A DNA stretch of 64,000 nt, taken from positions 1,612,001-1,676,000 of the forward strand of contig JAETXT010000013.1 in assembly GCA_019188255.1 (NCBI GenBank), in the 5' to 3' direction. Position 1 is the stretch's first letter, and every line of letters starts with the position of its first letter. A model generated the notes under the pieces. It did no database searches. It was not told the DNA's origin and saw nothing but the letters and a program-made list of their open reading frames with translations. Below, piece after piece: positions 33,501 to 45,029 of the stretch. This DNA comes from Verticillium longisporum. Lineage: Eukaryota; Ascomycota; Sordariomycetes; Glomerellales; Plectosphaerellaceae. The position numbers were made by a program, and so were the translations under genes.

Positions 33501-34082
33501 CGAGCGGGTAATTTTCACGCCCACCTTTGCCGACACGAGGAGGAAGAAGGGGTGGGGGGACTGAGAAACCCACCATTCTTGGTAGGCCGCTTGGCGGGCT
33601 GTTCGTTTGATAGGGCTTTGCCGCTGGGCTACCTCGGCTGCCGCACTCCGCGATGGCGCACCCGCTTGTGCTCGCCCTGTTCCATGGTGGCGTTCTTCAG
33701 TCCCGACGGTTGCGCCCAGACCAGAACCCAGACCAGTAGGAAGAAGCGAGGGAGGGTACGATGAGCAAAGGCCAAGGAGGAAGTCGTGGCGAGAAAGGAG
33801 GGGCCTGGCTTGCTTCCCTTGCTCGAGGTGAAAGATTCGGATCAGACGGGAGGCGGATGTGCGGAGCTGAATGAGGCGGTTAGGTTGAGGTCGACGGTAT
33901 TTAGTCGTCTACCCACCCGCATGATAGAGGTTGAGACACCGCCGGACGAACTCCTCTTCAGCTGAGACCCTACACGCATACGCAACCCATCGCCTTGCCG
34001 ATCACTTCGCATCCAACCCACATCGCAGTCGCACCACAAAAAGATACCTCACTGTCAGCGAGCGTTTCACAACCAGCCCACC

Positions 34083-34987
34083 ATGAGCTACGCCATCCTC
34101 CCCGCGTTGATCCCCGACATCGAGAAGGTGTACGATGCCTACTTCTCGGCCTTCAAGGGCGACCTGATGGGCGACATTATGGTCAAGCTTCTATTCCCCG
34201 GCGGCGTCGAGAGCGAGGAGTTCCGCAAGGCCCACTCTGCTGGTACCCTGGCGTGGTGGCACCAGAGCAAGGTGCAGTACACATACAAGTGCGTCGACAC
34301 GGAGACTGGTGAGATTGTCGGCATGGCACTTGGCGACATCTACCTGAACGAGAGGAGCGAGGAGGAGAGGGCCTTCCAGGGCGTGGGTTGGCTTGAGGGC
34401 GAGCAGCGCGAGAAGGCCGAGGCCGTGCTGAAGCCTCTGCACGATGCGCGTGAGAAGCTGTTTGGTGGACGCAAGTATGTCTGTAAGTCATCATTTTTCC
34501 TTCCTTTTCCTGTCACCCATCACAGTGAATGTCGATGCTGACAGCTGCAGATGTCCATGTGATTGCGATCGACCCCAAGTTCCAGGGCCGCAAGGCGGGC
34601 GCGCTGTGGTGCCAGTGGGGCATGCAGCTGAGCGACAGCCTCGGCCTACCTCTGTACTTTGAGGCCTCGCCCTCGACCTACAAGCTGTACGAGAAGATGG
34701 GCTACGAGACGCTCGAGGACACGATTGTGCACAAGGCGGCCGTCTTTGGCACGCCCAAGGACATTGAGGTGCCCCTCATGGTCAAGATGCCCGTGGCGGC
34801 GGCAGGCCTCACTTTCAAAGAGTGGCGCGCAGCGGACTACCCTTCTTTCAGCGACGTGAGGAAGGCCAAGGCGGCGGCGGCGGCTGCTGCTATTGTTGCC
34901 CCTGTCGTCGTTGCTGCTGCGGCTGCAGACAAGACCGAGGCCAAGGTGGCCGAGGTGGCCGTCGAGGTGAAGGAGGTCGTCGCTTAG
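34083..34987 (+). CDS. GNAT-family N-acetyltransferase with Ala/Val-rich tail
   Basis: The exons are 34083-34482 and 34551-34987 (278 aa). The 68-bp intron has a GTAAGT donor, GCTGAC branch and CTGCAG acceptor. The ATG is in a strong context (CCCACCATGAGC). The acetyl-CoA binding motif A reads HVIAIDPKFQGRKAGALW at about residues 137-154, followed by GLPLYFEASPSTYKLYEKMG, typical of GNAT motif B. The N-terminal half is the substrate-binding side seen in small fungal GNAT enzymes. From about residue 238 the protein ends in a low-complexity run of Ala, Val, Lys and Glu not needed by the fold. The substrate is unknown. It is the first gene of the core block and is transcribed in the same direction as the AIF-like gene about 950 bp downstream. 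Confidence 0.8.
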
Positions 34988-35938
34988 GCGAAGAGGCAGG
35001 TGGATAAGGCGGAGCGTGTAGCTAACTCGATGATTCCCACGGCGTATGAAGTAATTAATGTCATGATATTCTACCACCCCTGTAAGCCCTGTGCAGACGA
35101 AGTTTTCGTCATAACAAGCTTCCAAGTTGCATGACACTGATGATCGCCTGCCGGACGATCCGATGCCTTAGCTTTCACTGCCAGTATCATACCTTGAAAG
35201 ATACCTTCGTCGACTCATCAGAGAGCAATAGTTTTCGCGTGGCCTCGGCTTGACGCGGGCATCCTGGAAGGCCTAGCTTCGGCCGAGGGGCCAACGCACA
35301 GGCGCCTCAGCTGGAGACGAAGAGCAAGAAAAAAAAAACCGCGCGAAAATCACGCGAGGATTGACAAAAAGAGCAAGACGAGAAGGGGTGGGAGGGGGCC
35401 TTCGATGCACTAGGGTGGAAAAAGGCAGAGGGAAAAAACGGCTTCCAGGGGTTGTCGTCTGGAAGTTCGGCGAGCAGACCAATGGCAGTGGACCCTGTCA
35501 GAAGCCAATTCCCGGGTGGGGTGGCACTGCATTGTGTGGCTTTGATCTAGCCATCTAATCTGATCATCTGATAAGCATCTGATAAGTCCAACCTGGCTGT
35601 GGACCAGGGGAGGGGGCCCCCTCCTTCCTCTGCCCCTCCGGCTCCCGGGTGCGCCTGCCTCGCGAGCTTGGCTCATGGCTTGCCTAGCGCCTGCCTGTTG
35701 TCGCTGTGTCGCTGCTGCTGTTGCTTCCCGTCTTTGGCTGTAGCTATTACCGAGTGCTCCTGCTTTTCTGGGCAAACAGCCGATTCAGCATGTTTTTTTT
35801 TTCTCCTTTAGGTTGTGACCCTCACTTCCACACCTGTGATCATCCTTGGCGAGATCATCCGTTCCTTGACCACCTTCTCACCACCCATCGCTCTGTCTCT
35901 TCACCAGTGACATCTCTTGTGTCACCTCACTCCACACC
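34988..35938. promoter_or_regulatory. Intergenic region, promoter of the AIF-like gene
   Basis: 950 bp between two plus-strand genes. The right part (35760-35930) is pyrimidine-rich with long C/T tracts just before the start codon, as is common in well-expressed fungal genes. No open frame is supported. Confidence 0.4.
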
Positions 35939-37414
35939 ATGGCCGCCGTCACCAGCGTCAAGAAGGGCGTCCTGTTCCTTCGCCTCGTCTATATCGCCGT
36001 CGCCGCCCTCCTCGAACACCACAAGCGCACGTGGGCCGCTGGTCGTCTTCAGAACCCTTCGGCCTCCGCCAAAGATGTCGAAAACGATGCCGAGCCCGAG
36101 AACATTGTCATTGTCGGTGCCTCCTTTGCCGGCTACCACGCTGCCCGTCTCATCGCCACCAGTCTCCCCCTCAACGGCCGCTACCGCATTGTCATAATTG
36201 AGCCCAAGCACCACTACCAGTTCACTTGGACTCTGCCCCGTTTCTGCGTCATTGAGGGCCACGAGGAGAAGACGTTCATCCCCCTGGGTCCCTACATCCC
36301 CGCCCCGGCCAAAGAGTTCGTTCGCTGGGTCCACGGAACCGCCGCCAGCATCAACCGCCAGACTGTCACCATTGAGGAGACGGGCGAGACCATCCCCTAC
36401 AGCTACCTCGTCATCGCTACCGGCGCCGGCGTCGGTCTCACGCTGCCCTCGCGTGTCGGTGCCGTCGGCAAGAAGGAGGGCGCTCGGCTCCTGCGTGACA
36501 TGCAACAGCGCATTAAGGCTTCCAAGAACCTCGTCGTCGTCGGAGGTGGCGCCGCCGGTGTCGAGCTCGCTACCGATGCGAAGCAACTCTATCCCGAAAA
36601 GAAGGTCACGCTCGTGCACTCGCGCAGTGCCGTCATGCACCGTTTCGGCCCGGAGCTGCAGATCGCGTCACTCAAGGCTATGCAGGAGATGGGCATCGAC
36701 GTCCTGCTGGAGGAGCGGACTGAGAGCGAGGACGTCAGTGCCGGGTTCGTGACGTTGCGTTCGGGAAAGAAAGTCGAGTGCGACTTTTGTGTGAGTGATC
36801 CTGAGTTTTTGTTTGCTTTATTAGCAGTTTCTGACCTAGCCCCCAGGTCAGCGCCGTCGGCCAGAAGCCTTCGTCGGGTCTACTCAAGGACCTGGCCCCC
36901 AACGCCATCACCCCCTCCGGCCACATCCGCGTCAAGCCGACAATGCAGATTGACGATGACGCTCTCCCCAACATTTACGCCTGCGGTGACGTTATTGAGT
37001 TTGGCGTTAAGAACGCCAATGCCCGCGCAGCCATGAAGCAGGCCATGTATGCAGCAGACAACGTGACGCTCGCCCTCCGCGGCCAGCCGCCCAAGCACAA
37101 GTACAAGGTCAACTTTATGGATGGCGTCATTAAGCTAACCCTCGGTCTCGTACGTCACCAACGAACAGACCTTTCTGCTATGATCCTGAAAAACACGGCT
37201 GACATGAAGACAGGACAAATCTATCACACATTTTGGCGACGGCAAGACCGAGCTTCTCTTCCACAAGCAGGAGACGGATGAGACTCTCATGGTGGCCGAT
37301 GTTTGGCGATTTATGGGTGCCACACCGTACGAGGACGACGATGACAAGAGCAAGCCCGCGGGGGCCGAGTCGACAGCCGACAAGACGAGAGAGATCACGA
37401 ATGACCTCCCTTAG
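35939..37414 (+). CDS. AIF/AMID-like FAD-dependent oxidoreductase
   Basis: The exons are 35939-36790, 36847-37149 and 37214-37414 (451 aa). Introns of 56 and 64 bp are both phase 0. Residues ~10-25 are hydrophobic (VLFLRLVYIAVAALL), a likely membrane anchor. The FAD Rossmann motif is IVIVGASFAGYHAARL at about residues 57-72. The NAD(P)H Rossmann motif is NLVVVGGGAAGVELATD at about 197-213. The second FAD contact is IYACGDVIEFG in exon 2. This layout matches the pyridine nucleotide-disulphide oxidoreductase family that includes AIF-like NADH oxidoreductases (AMID). These pass electrons from NAD(P)H and can be membrane-associated. The C-terminus is acidic (DDDDK). The precise electron acceptor and cell compartment are unknown. 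It converges on the esterase gene. Confidence 0.85.
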
Positions 37415-37865
37415 GTGGGGAGATGTTTCGAGCGTCGTTTTAGCATGATATTGACTAGACTTAATGGCTGGCAGCCGCAATATTTACTTGAGTACCTAGA
37501 CACGTTGAGTGTACGAGAGGGTAAGGGAAATACACTCATCATTTTCGTAACACGGCCATTCCAGAATCACTGCCATTTGAAAATTCAGCGACATGCTCCC
37601 GTGGCCACCTGATGTTTCAGCATATGTTTGTACAAGGCCATCAACATCAAAAGCACAGGACCTTCAATACGACAGGTCCTAATGTCAAAATATGGATTCA
37701 ACCCTACTTCCAATATGTATCACTCTGGCCTGCAACGCTCACAACAAAGTTTCCTGCCCATCGATTCCGTTGCATCCACCCCTACCGTTCCCCCAATCCT
37801 TCACGGCTCACCGAGTCTGACTAGGACATCTCCTTGTAGATTGACGTGCAGACGACGTGCAGCCC

Positions 37866-38750
37866 TCACAGGCCGAACCACCGCAGGTCAAGCCCGACAT
37901 TGACAGGCACGGTATGCCCAACCCCCTGCGCCGAGTAGCCGACAAGCTGGGTGCCGTCCCCGTACACAATCTGCGTGTACCCGCTCTGCGGCGTGTTGGT
38001 GTTGTTCCGCGTCAACGAAAGCCCCTTGACGGTAGCCCACTGCCGCAGCTGCTGGTCGAGGTTGGGGATGCGCACGAGCGTGTCGGCCGTGCCGTGCAGC
38101 GTCTGGATGCGCGGGTACGCGCCCGCGTACCCGGGGAACATGTTGCGCGCGCGCGCCGCCCACGCCTGGTCCGACAGGGCGATCTGGCCGTTGGCGCACG
38201 TCGGGTCGGCGCTGATGGGGCTGCTGCCGGGCGAGCCGGCGAGGCAGCCGGCGGCGACGCCCGAGTAGCACGACGCCGCGGCGAAGAGGTCCGGGTACGC
38301 GGCGCTCATGACGTTGGTCATCATGCAGCCGGACGACGTGCCCGTGACGAAGACGCGGGCGGGGTCGGCGCGGTACGCCGTCAGCGCGTGGCGGATCATG
38401 TTGGCGAGGCCCGTGCTGTCGCCGTCGCCGTCGTGCGTCAAGGACGCTGGAGTGGCGACGTCCCAGCAGTTGGAGTCGCGCCGGGACGACGGGTAGATGA
38501 CAATGTAGTTGCGCGACGAGGCCTGCGTTGTGTAGTCGGCTTGCCGGGCGTAGGCCTGGCCGCTGCCGCCGCAACCGTGGAGGGCGAGGATGACGGCCGG
38601 CGATGGTCGGAGGTTGGCGGGGACGTGGACTTGCATCGTCAGACCCGTGGGGTTGGACCCGAAGTTGTTGATGGTCTGCAGCTGCTGGGCGGCGGCGCAG
38701 GAAGCGGCGAGGAGCCCGGCGAGGCCGTGGACGAGGCTGAGGGCGTGCAT
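37866..38750 (-). CDS. Secreted CE1-type esterase (acetylxylan / feruloyl esterase-like)
   Basis: Intronless, 294 aa. A signal peptide is visible (about residues 1-21, hydrophobic LAGLLAASCAAAQ, cleavage near AAA-QQ). The PHB-depolymerase/LpqC-type alpha/beta hydrolase features follow: LALHGCGGSGQAYARQAD (oxyanion region), nucleophile GTSSGCMM with Ser139, LHGTADTLVRI (Asp region) and GVGHTVPV (His). The family removes acetyl or feruloyl groups from xylan side chains outside the cell. There is no cellulose-binding module, so the catalytic domain stands alone. The two activities cannot be separated from sequence by eye. A TATA box and possible Cre1 sites lie upstream, fitting carbon-regulated expression. 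Codon third positions are very GC-rich. Confidence 0.85.
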   Translation of the reverse strand: MHALSLVHGLAGLLAASCAAAQQLQTINNFGSNPTGLTMQVHVPANLRPSPAVILALHGCGGSGQAYARQADYTTQASSRNYIVIYPSSRRDSNCWDVATPASLTHDGDGDSTGLANMIRHALTAYRADPARVFVTGTSSGCMMTNVMSAAYPDLFAAASCYSGVAAGCLAGSPGSSPISADPTCANGQIALSDQAWAARARNMFPGYAGAYPRIQTLHGTADTLVRIPNLDQQLRQWATVKGLSLTRNNTNTPQSGYTQIVYGDGTQLVGYSAQGVGHTVPVNVGLDLRWFGL

Positions 38751-38875
38751 GTTGCCACGGTAAGATATATGTCAGATAAGTCGTGCTTGAAATGTCAGGA
38801 TGAGAGCCTGAAAGCTTCTGTCTCTGTTGAATAATCGTTCTCGAGACTCATATCCTCTCATCACGATCAGTCCCA

Positions 38876-38883
38876 TATTTATA
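38876..38883 (-). promoter_or_regulatory. TATA box of the esterase gene
   Basis: TATAAATA on the minus strand, about 130 bp before the esterase ATG at 38750, is a sensible position for a fungal core promoter with a 5' UTR of about 90-100 nt. Confidence 0.55.
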
Positions 38884-38911
38884 GGGCTGGCATTCATCTT
38901 TGAACATCCAT

Positions 38912-38964
38912 CCCCGCACCTCGTGGATGATCTCTTCGAAATGACAAGGGGTTGCCCCGTGGGG
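38912..38964 (-). promoter_or_regulatory. Putative Cre1/CreA carbon-repression sites
   Basis: Two matches to the SYGGRG consensus lie within 55 bp: GCGGGG on the minus strand (38912-38917) and GTGGGG on the plus strand (38959-38964). Paired sites are what CreA-type repressors need in cellulase and xylanase promoters. The motif is short, so this is suggestive only. Confidence 0.3.
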
Positions 38965-39536
38965 AGTTGGGTGCCTCGGCTGCGCATCGCCCGGCGCAGA
39001 TCCTACCGTCTTGCCTGATGAAGTCAAGATTTAGACCTCAAAGGGTCAGGCGGCCATTTTTCATGATTAACCAAATGGATCGCGGTCGGAGTCAGTGGTA
39101 TTCTGGTGTTTTGCCAAAAACGTCGACTTGTTGGCAAAGAGAGGTGGCACATCGGCAGTAGGCCTCGGGAGTTGATTCATGTTGCATCGAGGCCGCCGAG
39201 GCGTTGTGATGTGCGGTCTTTGAGCCTTGATTGGATCGCCTGGGTTGTTACCAGGCACCATGACACCCTCGTGCAGTCAGTCTATGGGATCTGCAGTGCA
39301 ATCGGTACGACAGGACTGAGGACAATTCTCCATTCATGCCCTACCAGTGAACGGTTGCCATGTGAATACTGCGCTGTCCACTTCTTTGTGGTACACAGTT
39401 GCCCACTTTCGTCACGGAAATGGGAGCATTAAGATGCAGAGACCAGTGTCGGCTTCTGACTTGTCTGTTCGGGGTTGGATGTGTTCATTGGGTATATGCT
39501 GGAGGCTGGATCTAGACACTACAGAGCACGACAAGC
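38965..39536. other. Intergenic, nothing further recognised
   Basis: About 570 bp between the esterase promoter and the 3' end of the transcription factor gene. No supported open frame, RNA gene or repeat. Confidence 0.4.
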
Positions 39537-42460
39537 TCAAAACATTTCTCTAAAGTGTTGGAACACGGTTGTCTCACTGGGTGTGAAGATATTTGTCGGG
39601 GCGCCTCCGGAGCTGGGTGTCGGTAAGCCAGCGCTCGGCGGACCGTTGTAGCCTTGCTCGGGACCAGCGAATCCTTTGACTGCCACGTAGCCTTCGAAAA
39701 TCCGGCTCATCTCGCTCTGAATCCGCGTGCCGTTATTGGGGGATTGCGCATGCTCCATGTGAGGGGTTGTCTGCTGCGTCTGGATCGGCGTCGTGGATGA
39801 AATCGATGGTCGACCGAAGGGACTGATGGGCGTGGGACTCGTCGTCGAGAGTCGTCCCCCCGTGGCCAGACCAGCCATGGTCAGAGCTGCAGTGCTATGT
39901 GGGTCGTCCTCCTGGCTATGTCTGAGGCCAATGCGAGGAGCCACCTCCTTCAACGATCCAATCGTCCGCCAGAGACGCTTCGATACCCAGCTCTTGGCCG
40001 ACAGGTCCTTCACCAGCTCTAGCGCCATGTAGAACTCATCTCGGCAAGACGTACTGAAGCGTACGGGGGCGTGGACTGACGCCAGAAACAGAACCGCTAT
40101 CGCCGACGTAAGGAACTGGTGGTAAAAGACCTGCATCTTACGGTACAGGTTGGTCGTGTTGTTAAGGTGACTCAGGTAGCGGATTGTATCTTTGGCCAGA
40201 TCAACGACTCGATGAGCCTGCGGAAGGTTGCCCATGATGCTGGTGGCACTATGCAGGATTGGCGTGTATAGCCAAGTGCGGATCTGTGAGAGATGGATCA
40301 GCAATCCGTCACGACTTCAGTATGCCATGCGAGGCTTACCTGATTGAGCCGAAGATATGTCCAAATGCGGAGTCGTTGGAGATTATAAGATGGTGTTGTG
40401 GTCATCTGTTTCTCCTTGTCCCAATTGCGCAGCTTGACCTCTTCGGGAACACGCTCATACCACTGCAAGATCTCTTGATCGAGCTGCTCCATGTCGTGTT
40501 GCCTAAGCTCTCGTGCGAGAATAGGGCCAAAGTGGGCAACTTGTCGCCAGACTTTGGCACAGAGCCTGGAATATGTGATCATGGCAATGAGATATGGATA
40601 CTCGTCCTGTCAGGAGCAACGTCAGTGGATTGCGCGAAGAGCATACCGTGGGTCTTCAGCTTACCGGCATGGGGAGCTCAGGATCGATATCTTCGTCTTG
40701 CACAACGTACGGCAAGCCGGTACCAAAAGCCCAGCGGCGATCCAGCATGTATGCCGTCCAGAAGCTGTTGAGAGCATTCTTTCTCTCCTCCTCGTTCTGG
40801 ATCTTCATGAGCCCAGTCCTCTGATGGATCCCCCACTCGAGACACAACCTCGCAACCTGGCCCATGACGCGCCAGGCTAGAATCTCGTCATTGGACAGGA
40901 ATCGGTACCCAGCGAGCAGGGCTAGCAGAGGCAGGTTGGCAAAGTCGCAGCCGTCAACCATGAGTTTCCTGTTGACGATTGCCTCCATGCTGTCATAGAG
41001 GCGGACAGCCCTCTCACTGTGACCATGTTCCTCCACGACCAGAGCGCAGCACATGAGCATTTTCAACTGCAAAGTCGGCGTGTCCTCGAAATCGAGCGTC
41101 TCGCCCTGCTGCTTGGCCAACTCGATCGCGGCACAGAGGTTCCGCGCATGGTCCATGACGGTCTGGATTTTGACGACGGGGTACATGATGCCAACTTCCT
41201 CCTCGTGCAGGCGGCACAGGCGGATGATCTCATCACGACCATACTCCCACAGCGGATCTGATCCAGCATTGGCCGATGGCACACGGGGATTCGCATCTTC
41301 GGACGGCGCGTGGTTGTCGTCTCCGTCTCCAATGCCTTTGTAGCCCATGTTGTGAATCGTATTGTTGGCGACATCAAGGCTAAAGGCCATGCTCGTGGGG
41401 CCTCTGAAGGAAGGAGGTCTGACATGTGCAATATCAGGCCGGTGGCTCGAGAGCGAGCTTGCCGGTGAAGCAGCAATGGTGCTGGAGGGCAGAGGAAGAA
41501 TCTTGTCGTTGATTGGTGCGAGTCGTAAAGTTTCCGTGCGAAGAGTGTTCATACTTTGGTAGAGATTCTCAACCTGCTCTTGGAGATGTGTCATTTGCTC
41601 GGTCATCCGTCGGTACTCTTCCGAGTCCTTGAACGTGCTGGAGCAGCAGTTCGGCGCATAGAGACAGGTCAGATTGAGGTTGCCGCATCGTTGGCATGGT
41701 GTTTCTCCATTGCATTTGATCTTGCGCCGCTTGCATTCGTTGCTTCAGGGAGAAAGTTAGCCAGGGAAAGGGGGAACGGGTAGGGTAGCATCAATGGAAG
41801 GAAATGGCTCGTCCTCACCAAGCAATGGAGATGTACTACATAACACAGGTCAGTCATCAAGTCAGGGTGTTCAAGTAGGGTCTTGTAATTGTTTGTAACA
41901 TGACAGACAGGGCAGGGGGGGCGGGTGGTAACATGCTGTGAGGCAGGTTGTACAAGGTCATGATACAACATGAACCGGCAAGACGGAAACAAGGACGACG
42001 GCACACGACTTACTCTATTCCGTTTGCTCCGCTGCTGCTTTCCACCTGCACCCTCGTCATCATCTGGCTTTCTCTTTGTACCAGCGGCAGGCGAAGCAAG
42101 ACTGGCGACTTCGGACAGTCCCCCTCCCCCTGGTAGGTGGGCGGAATTGTCTCCGACGGACGCGGAAAGAGGTGAGTGCGTCGAATGATTTGGGTGATTG
42201 TGTGGAGAAAAGGCTGGGCCGCCTGCGACGTTGGCCACGCTTGTGCATGTGCCTGTGCCGCCGTGGCCTTGTCGGTCTGCAGGCAAGGGGACAGGTGCCT
42301 GGGTCAGGTAGCGCAGGTCGCTGACCTGCGTCTCGATCTGCTCCATGGCATTCGGTCTCGCTGTTCTGCGACTGCGCGGCTGCGTCGGGATTGGGTCTTG
42401 AGGTGAGCCCTTAGGAGAACGCGAGGCGAGAGAGTGACGGACAATAGCAGAGGCGCTCAT
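39537..42460 (-). CDS. Zn2Cys6 transcription factor with fungal_trans domain, five exons
   Basis: The exons are 42460-42014, 41835-41819 (17 nt), 41742-40665, 40606-40340 and 40283-39537, giving 851 aa. All phases fit, and the introns (178, 76, 58, 56 bp) are GT-AG. The Zn cluster has perfect CX2CX6CX5CX2CX6C spacing and is assembled across the 17-nt exon: its first Cys codon is split between that exon and the next. A linker and coiled-coil (EQMTHLQEQVENLYQSMN) follow for dimerisation. The middle-homology (fungal_trans) region includes CLEWGIHQRTGL and FWTAYMLDRRWAFGTGLPY. The tail is Ser/Thr/Pro-rich. It probably acts as a nuclear activator or repressor. Target genes are unknown, and adjacency to the esterase is only a weak hint. 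The start is the first ATG of the exon 1 frame. Confidence 0.85.
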
Positions 42461-42931
42461 TTTCCGCTGTGCCTCGAGCGCCAACCACGTGACCGGGAAG
42501 ATAAGGGGCCGAGGCTGTTTACATAATCGTCCGTGGGTCCAGCATAGAATGCTCCGTCTTGAGCTGTCCTGTGTCTACCATTTGATTAACTCCTTCTACT
42601 CTAGCCATTGACTACCTGCTCACTATGAGAGTGAAGATGACTGAGTTGAGCTGACGACAGACGTACAAGGCGCTTCTGATGCATCCCCTTGGGCCAGGCC
42701 TGTAATGTTTAAGAGCACGGTCCAGCGGAATGTCGACCGCGATGGAGCTGGCCCGAGCTTGAACTTTCCTTTGGGTCTTAGGTAATCTTTCAATGCATCG
42801 CGTCGAGTCTCTGTGTCAAAGTGGGGTTGAATTTCTGCCGGGTCTCACCACCAAAAAGTTCAGTAGCATGAATTTTTGGGTCCAGTTCGAGTACTGCGAA
42901 ACTGCATACACCACCAGTACGCTCATTGAAA
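42461..42931. promoter_or_regulatory. Divergent promoter between Zn2Cys6 factor and bfr2
   Basis: 471 bp between two start codons pointing in opposite directions. It holds no supported open frame, so it must carry both promoters and 5' UTRs. No specific site is defended. Confidence 0.45.
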
Positions 42932-44845
42932 ATGGCCCGGCCGAAGCGATTCGAAGAGTTTGAGGAGAAGGCCGTCAAGGGTATGATCTCTACACAAAGT
43001 TGTTTCAATCTTACGCGCCTAACAAATCCCTGCAGACTACGATCCTGAAGCCGACTCGGCTGGCGAGAACGACCAGAGCGGCAGCGGCAGCGGCAGCGAA
43101 GACGAGGGCGCAGATCTTGCCGGCACCGAACATTACCTCAACGTTGGGTATGTATCCTTGACATCGTGGTCAATCATTCATTCTAGCATGGCGAGAAGCA
43201 GCTAACCCCCTCCAGCAAGAGCAAGCTCCGCCAGAAGGAAAATGTCTCTCTCGGCCCCCAGTACCGTGGCTCCCGTGTCAGCCGTCAGGCCCTCGAGGAC
43301 AGCGACGAAGGCAGCGAAGATTTTGAGGATGCGCAGGAAGACTTCGACTCAGACGCTGAGGAGTACGACGATCCCGAGACGGCTGATCTAGCCGTCGACC
43401 AGGCCAGGGCCGAAGAGGATGCCGAGATCAGCAGCGACGATGCGCTCGGTGACAGCGACGATGAAAAGCTCGACAAGTTTGTCTTCCGAGGCAGCTCGAA
43501 ACCTCATGAGGGCAAGGATAAGAAGGACAGGAAGAAGAGGCCGACAGCGGCGGACTTCATCTCCGGCTCCGAAGACGAGGAAGGCGAAGAACAAGACGAC
43601 GACAGCGACGGTTCCGGCGGTGTCGACCTTATGGACGTCGAGGCCGAGGAGGAGTCTGGCGAGTCTGGCAGCGGCGACGAGGATGAGGAAGACGAAGACG
43701 AAGAGGGCGACTCTGACCTCGACGGCTTTATCAACGACGATTCAGGCCTCGAAGACGAGGATGAGGACGATGAGGATGCCTCGGGCTCAGAAGACGACGA
43801 CGAAGACGAAGACGACGAGGCCTTGAAACCGAAAAAGTCATCCCGCGCCGCCGACGCCCGTGCCGAGCAGCGCAAGCTCATGAACGAAGGGCAAAAGGCC
43901 CTCGTCGCCACCATTTCGGCCGCCGTCCAACAAGACGCCGCAAAGGGCCTCGCCGTTCGCCAGCAGCGCAAGACCTTTGACGGCCTGCTCAACATCCGCA
44001 TCCGCCTGCAGAAAGCCCTTGTCGCGACAAACTCATTTTCCGCTTTCGATGCCGTCGGCGACGACGAGGCGGAGCCGTACTCGGCCGCCGAGGAAGCCGC
44101 GCTCAAGCTCCTCGGCACACTTGACAGCGTCCGCGCCACGCTCGTCCCCAGCGCCTCAACATCCTCGTCGTCTTCGGCGCCCGACAAGAAGCGCAAGCGC
44201 GACACTTCGACCGAGGCGCTCTGGGCTGCTCTCCAGGAAACAGATGCCCGCGCCGCCAAGCACCGGCGCAAGGTCCTCGACACGTGGTCTTCAAAGACGC
44301 GCAACGCGACCGTCGAGGTCAAGTCCCGTAACCTCATCTCGTCGCAGCAGTCGCTCGTCGCGTCCCTCGAGGACCAACTCCTCAACTCGGACCGCCTTAT
44401 CAAGCGCGCGCGCACGCCGCGCTCGTGCGCCCCCGTCCAGGTCGCCGCCAAAGTCAACGAGGACGCCTCCGTGTACGACGACGCGGACTTTTACCAGCTC
44501 CTGCTCAAGGAGCTCGTCGAGCAGAGGACATCCGACGAGACGGCCGCGCAGGCGAGCGGCGGCGCGCTGGCGACGGTCAGGTGGGCTGCCATGAAGGAGG
44601 CGAGGACGAAGAAGCACGTGGACAGGCGGGCGAGCAAGGGAAGGAAGATGCGGTTCAACATCCACGAGAAGCTGCAAAACTTTATGGCACCAGAGGATCG
44701 AAGGGCGTGGGAGCAAGAAGCCATCGACCGGTTGTTCGGCACCCTGTTTGGACAGAGGATGGTGCTGGCCGAAGCCGAGGGTGAGGATGAGGAGATGGAA
44801 GACGGCAACGCGGAGGAGGAGGGGCTCAGGTTGTTCAGGAGCTAG
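42932..44845 (+). CDS. bfr2: Bfr2/AATF, nucleolar SSU-processome protein
   Basis: The exons are 42932-42980, 43036-43147 and 43216-44845 (596 aa). The introns are 55 and 68 bp. The N-terminal half is extremely acidic, with long Glu/Asp/Ser runs. The AATF/Che-1 region starts after KKSSRAADARAEQRKLMNEG and contains the helical RLQKALVATNSFSAF. The C-terminal TRAUB domain shows DADFYQLLLKELVEQR and KGRKMRFNIHEKLQNFMAP, the best-conserved signatures of the family. Yeast Bfr2 is an essential nucleolar factor needed for early pre-rRNA cleavages (A0-A2) in 18S rRNA maturation. The length and domain order are normal. Acidic repeats such as GSGSGSGSEDEG are encoded by short AGCGGC repeats. Confidence 0.9.
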
Positions 44846-45029
44846 GCCTCGGTGTAGTAGACCAATACCAGTCATTTTGGGTTCTCTCATTCTTCCGAGG
44901 CGCGCGCATTCCGTATGCTATCGTCGCAGGTGGTACATTTCTATGGTCAAGATCCAGCTCTGACACATTTCGTTCCTGTGTTGCAGTCATTGTCATCGGC
45001 CACCAGCAAAAGACTACAGTCCGACACTA

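Noticed and set aside
37888..38834. Long frames overlapping the esterase gene on both strands
   Set aside because: Shadows of a very GC-rich coding sequence. The esterase frame alone carries the signal peptide and catalytic motifs.
43419..44890. Long Ser- or Arg-rich frames overlapping bfr2
   Set aside because: They arise from the acidic GAC/GAG repeats read in other frames. Bfr2 motifs fix the real frame.
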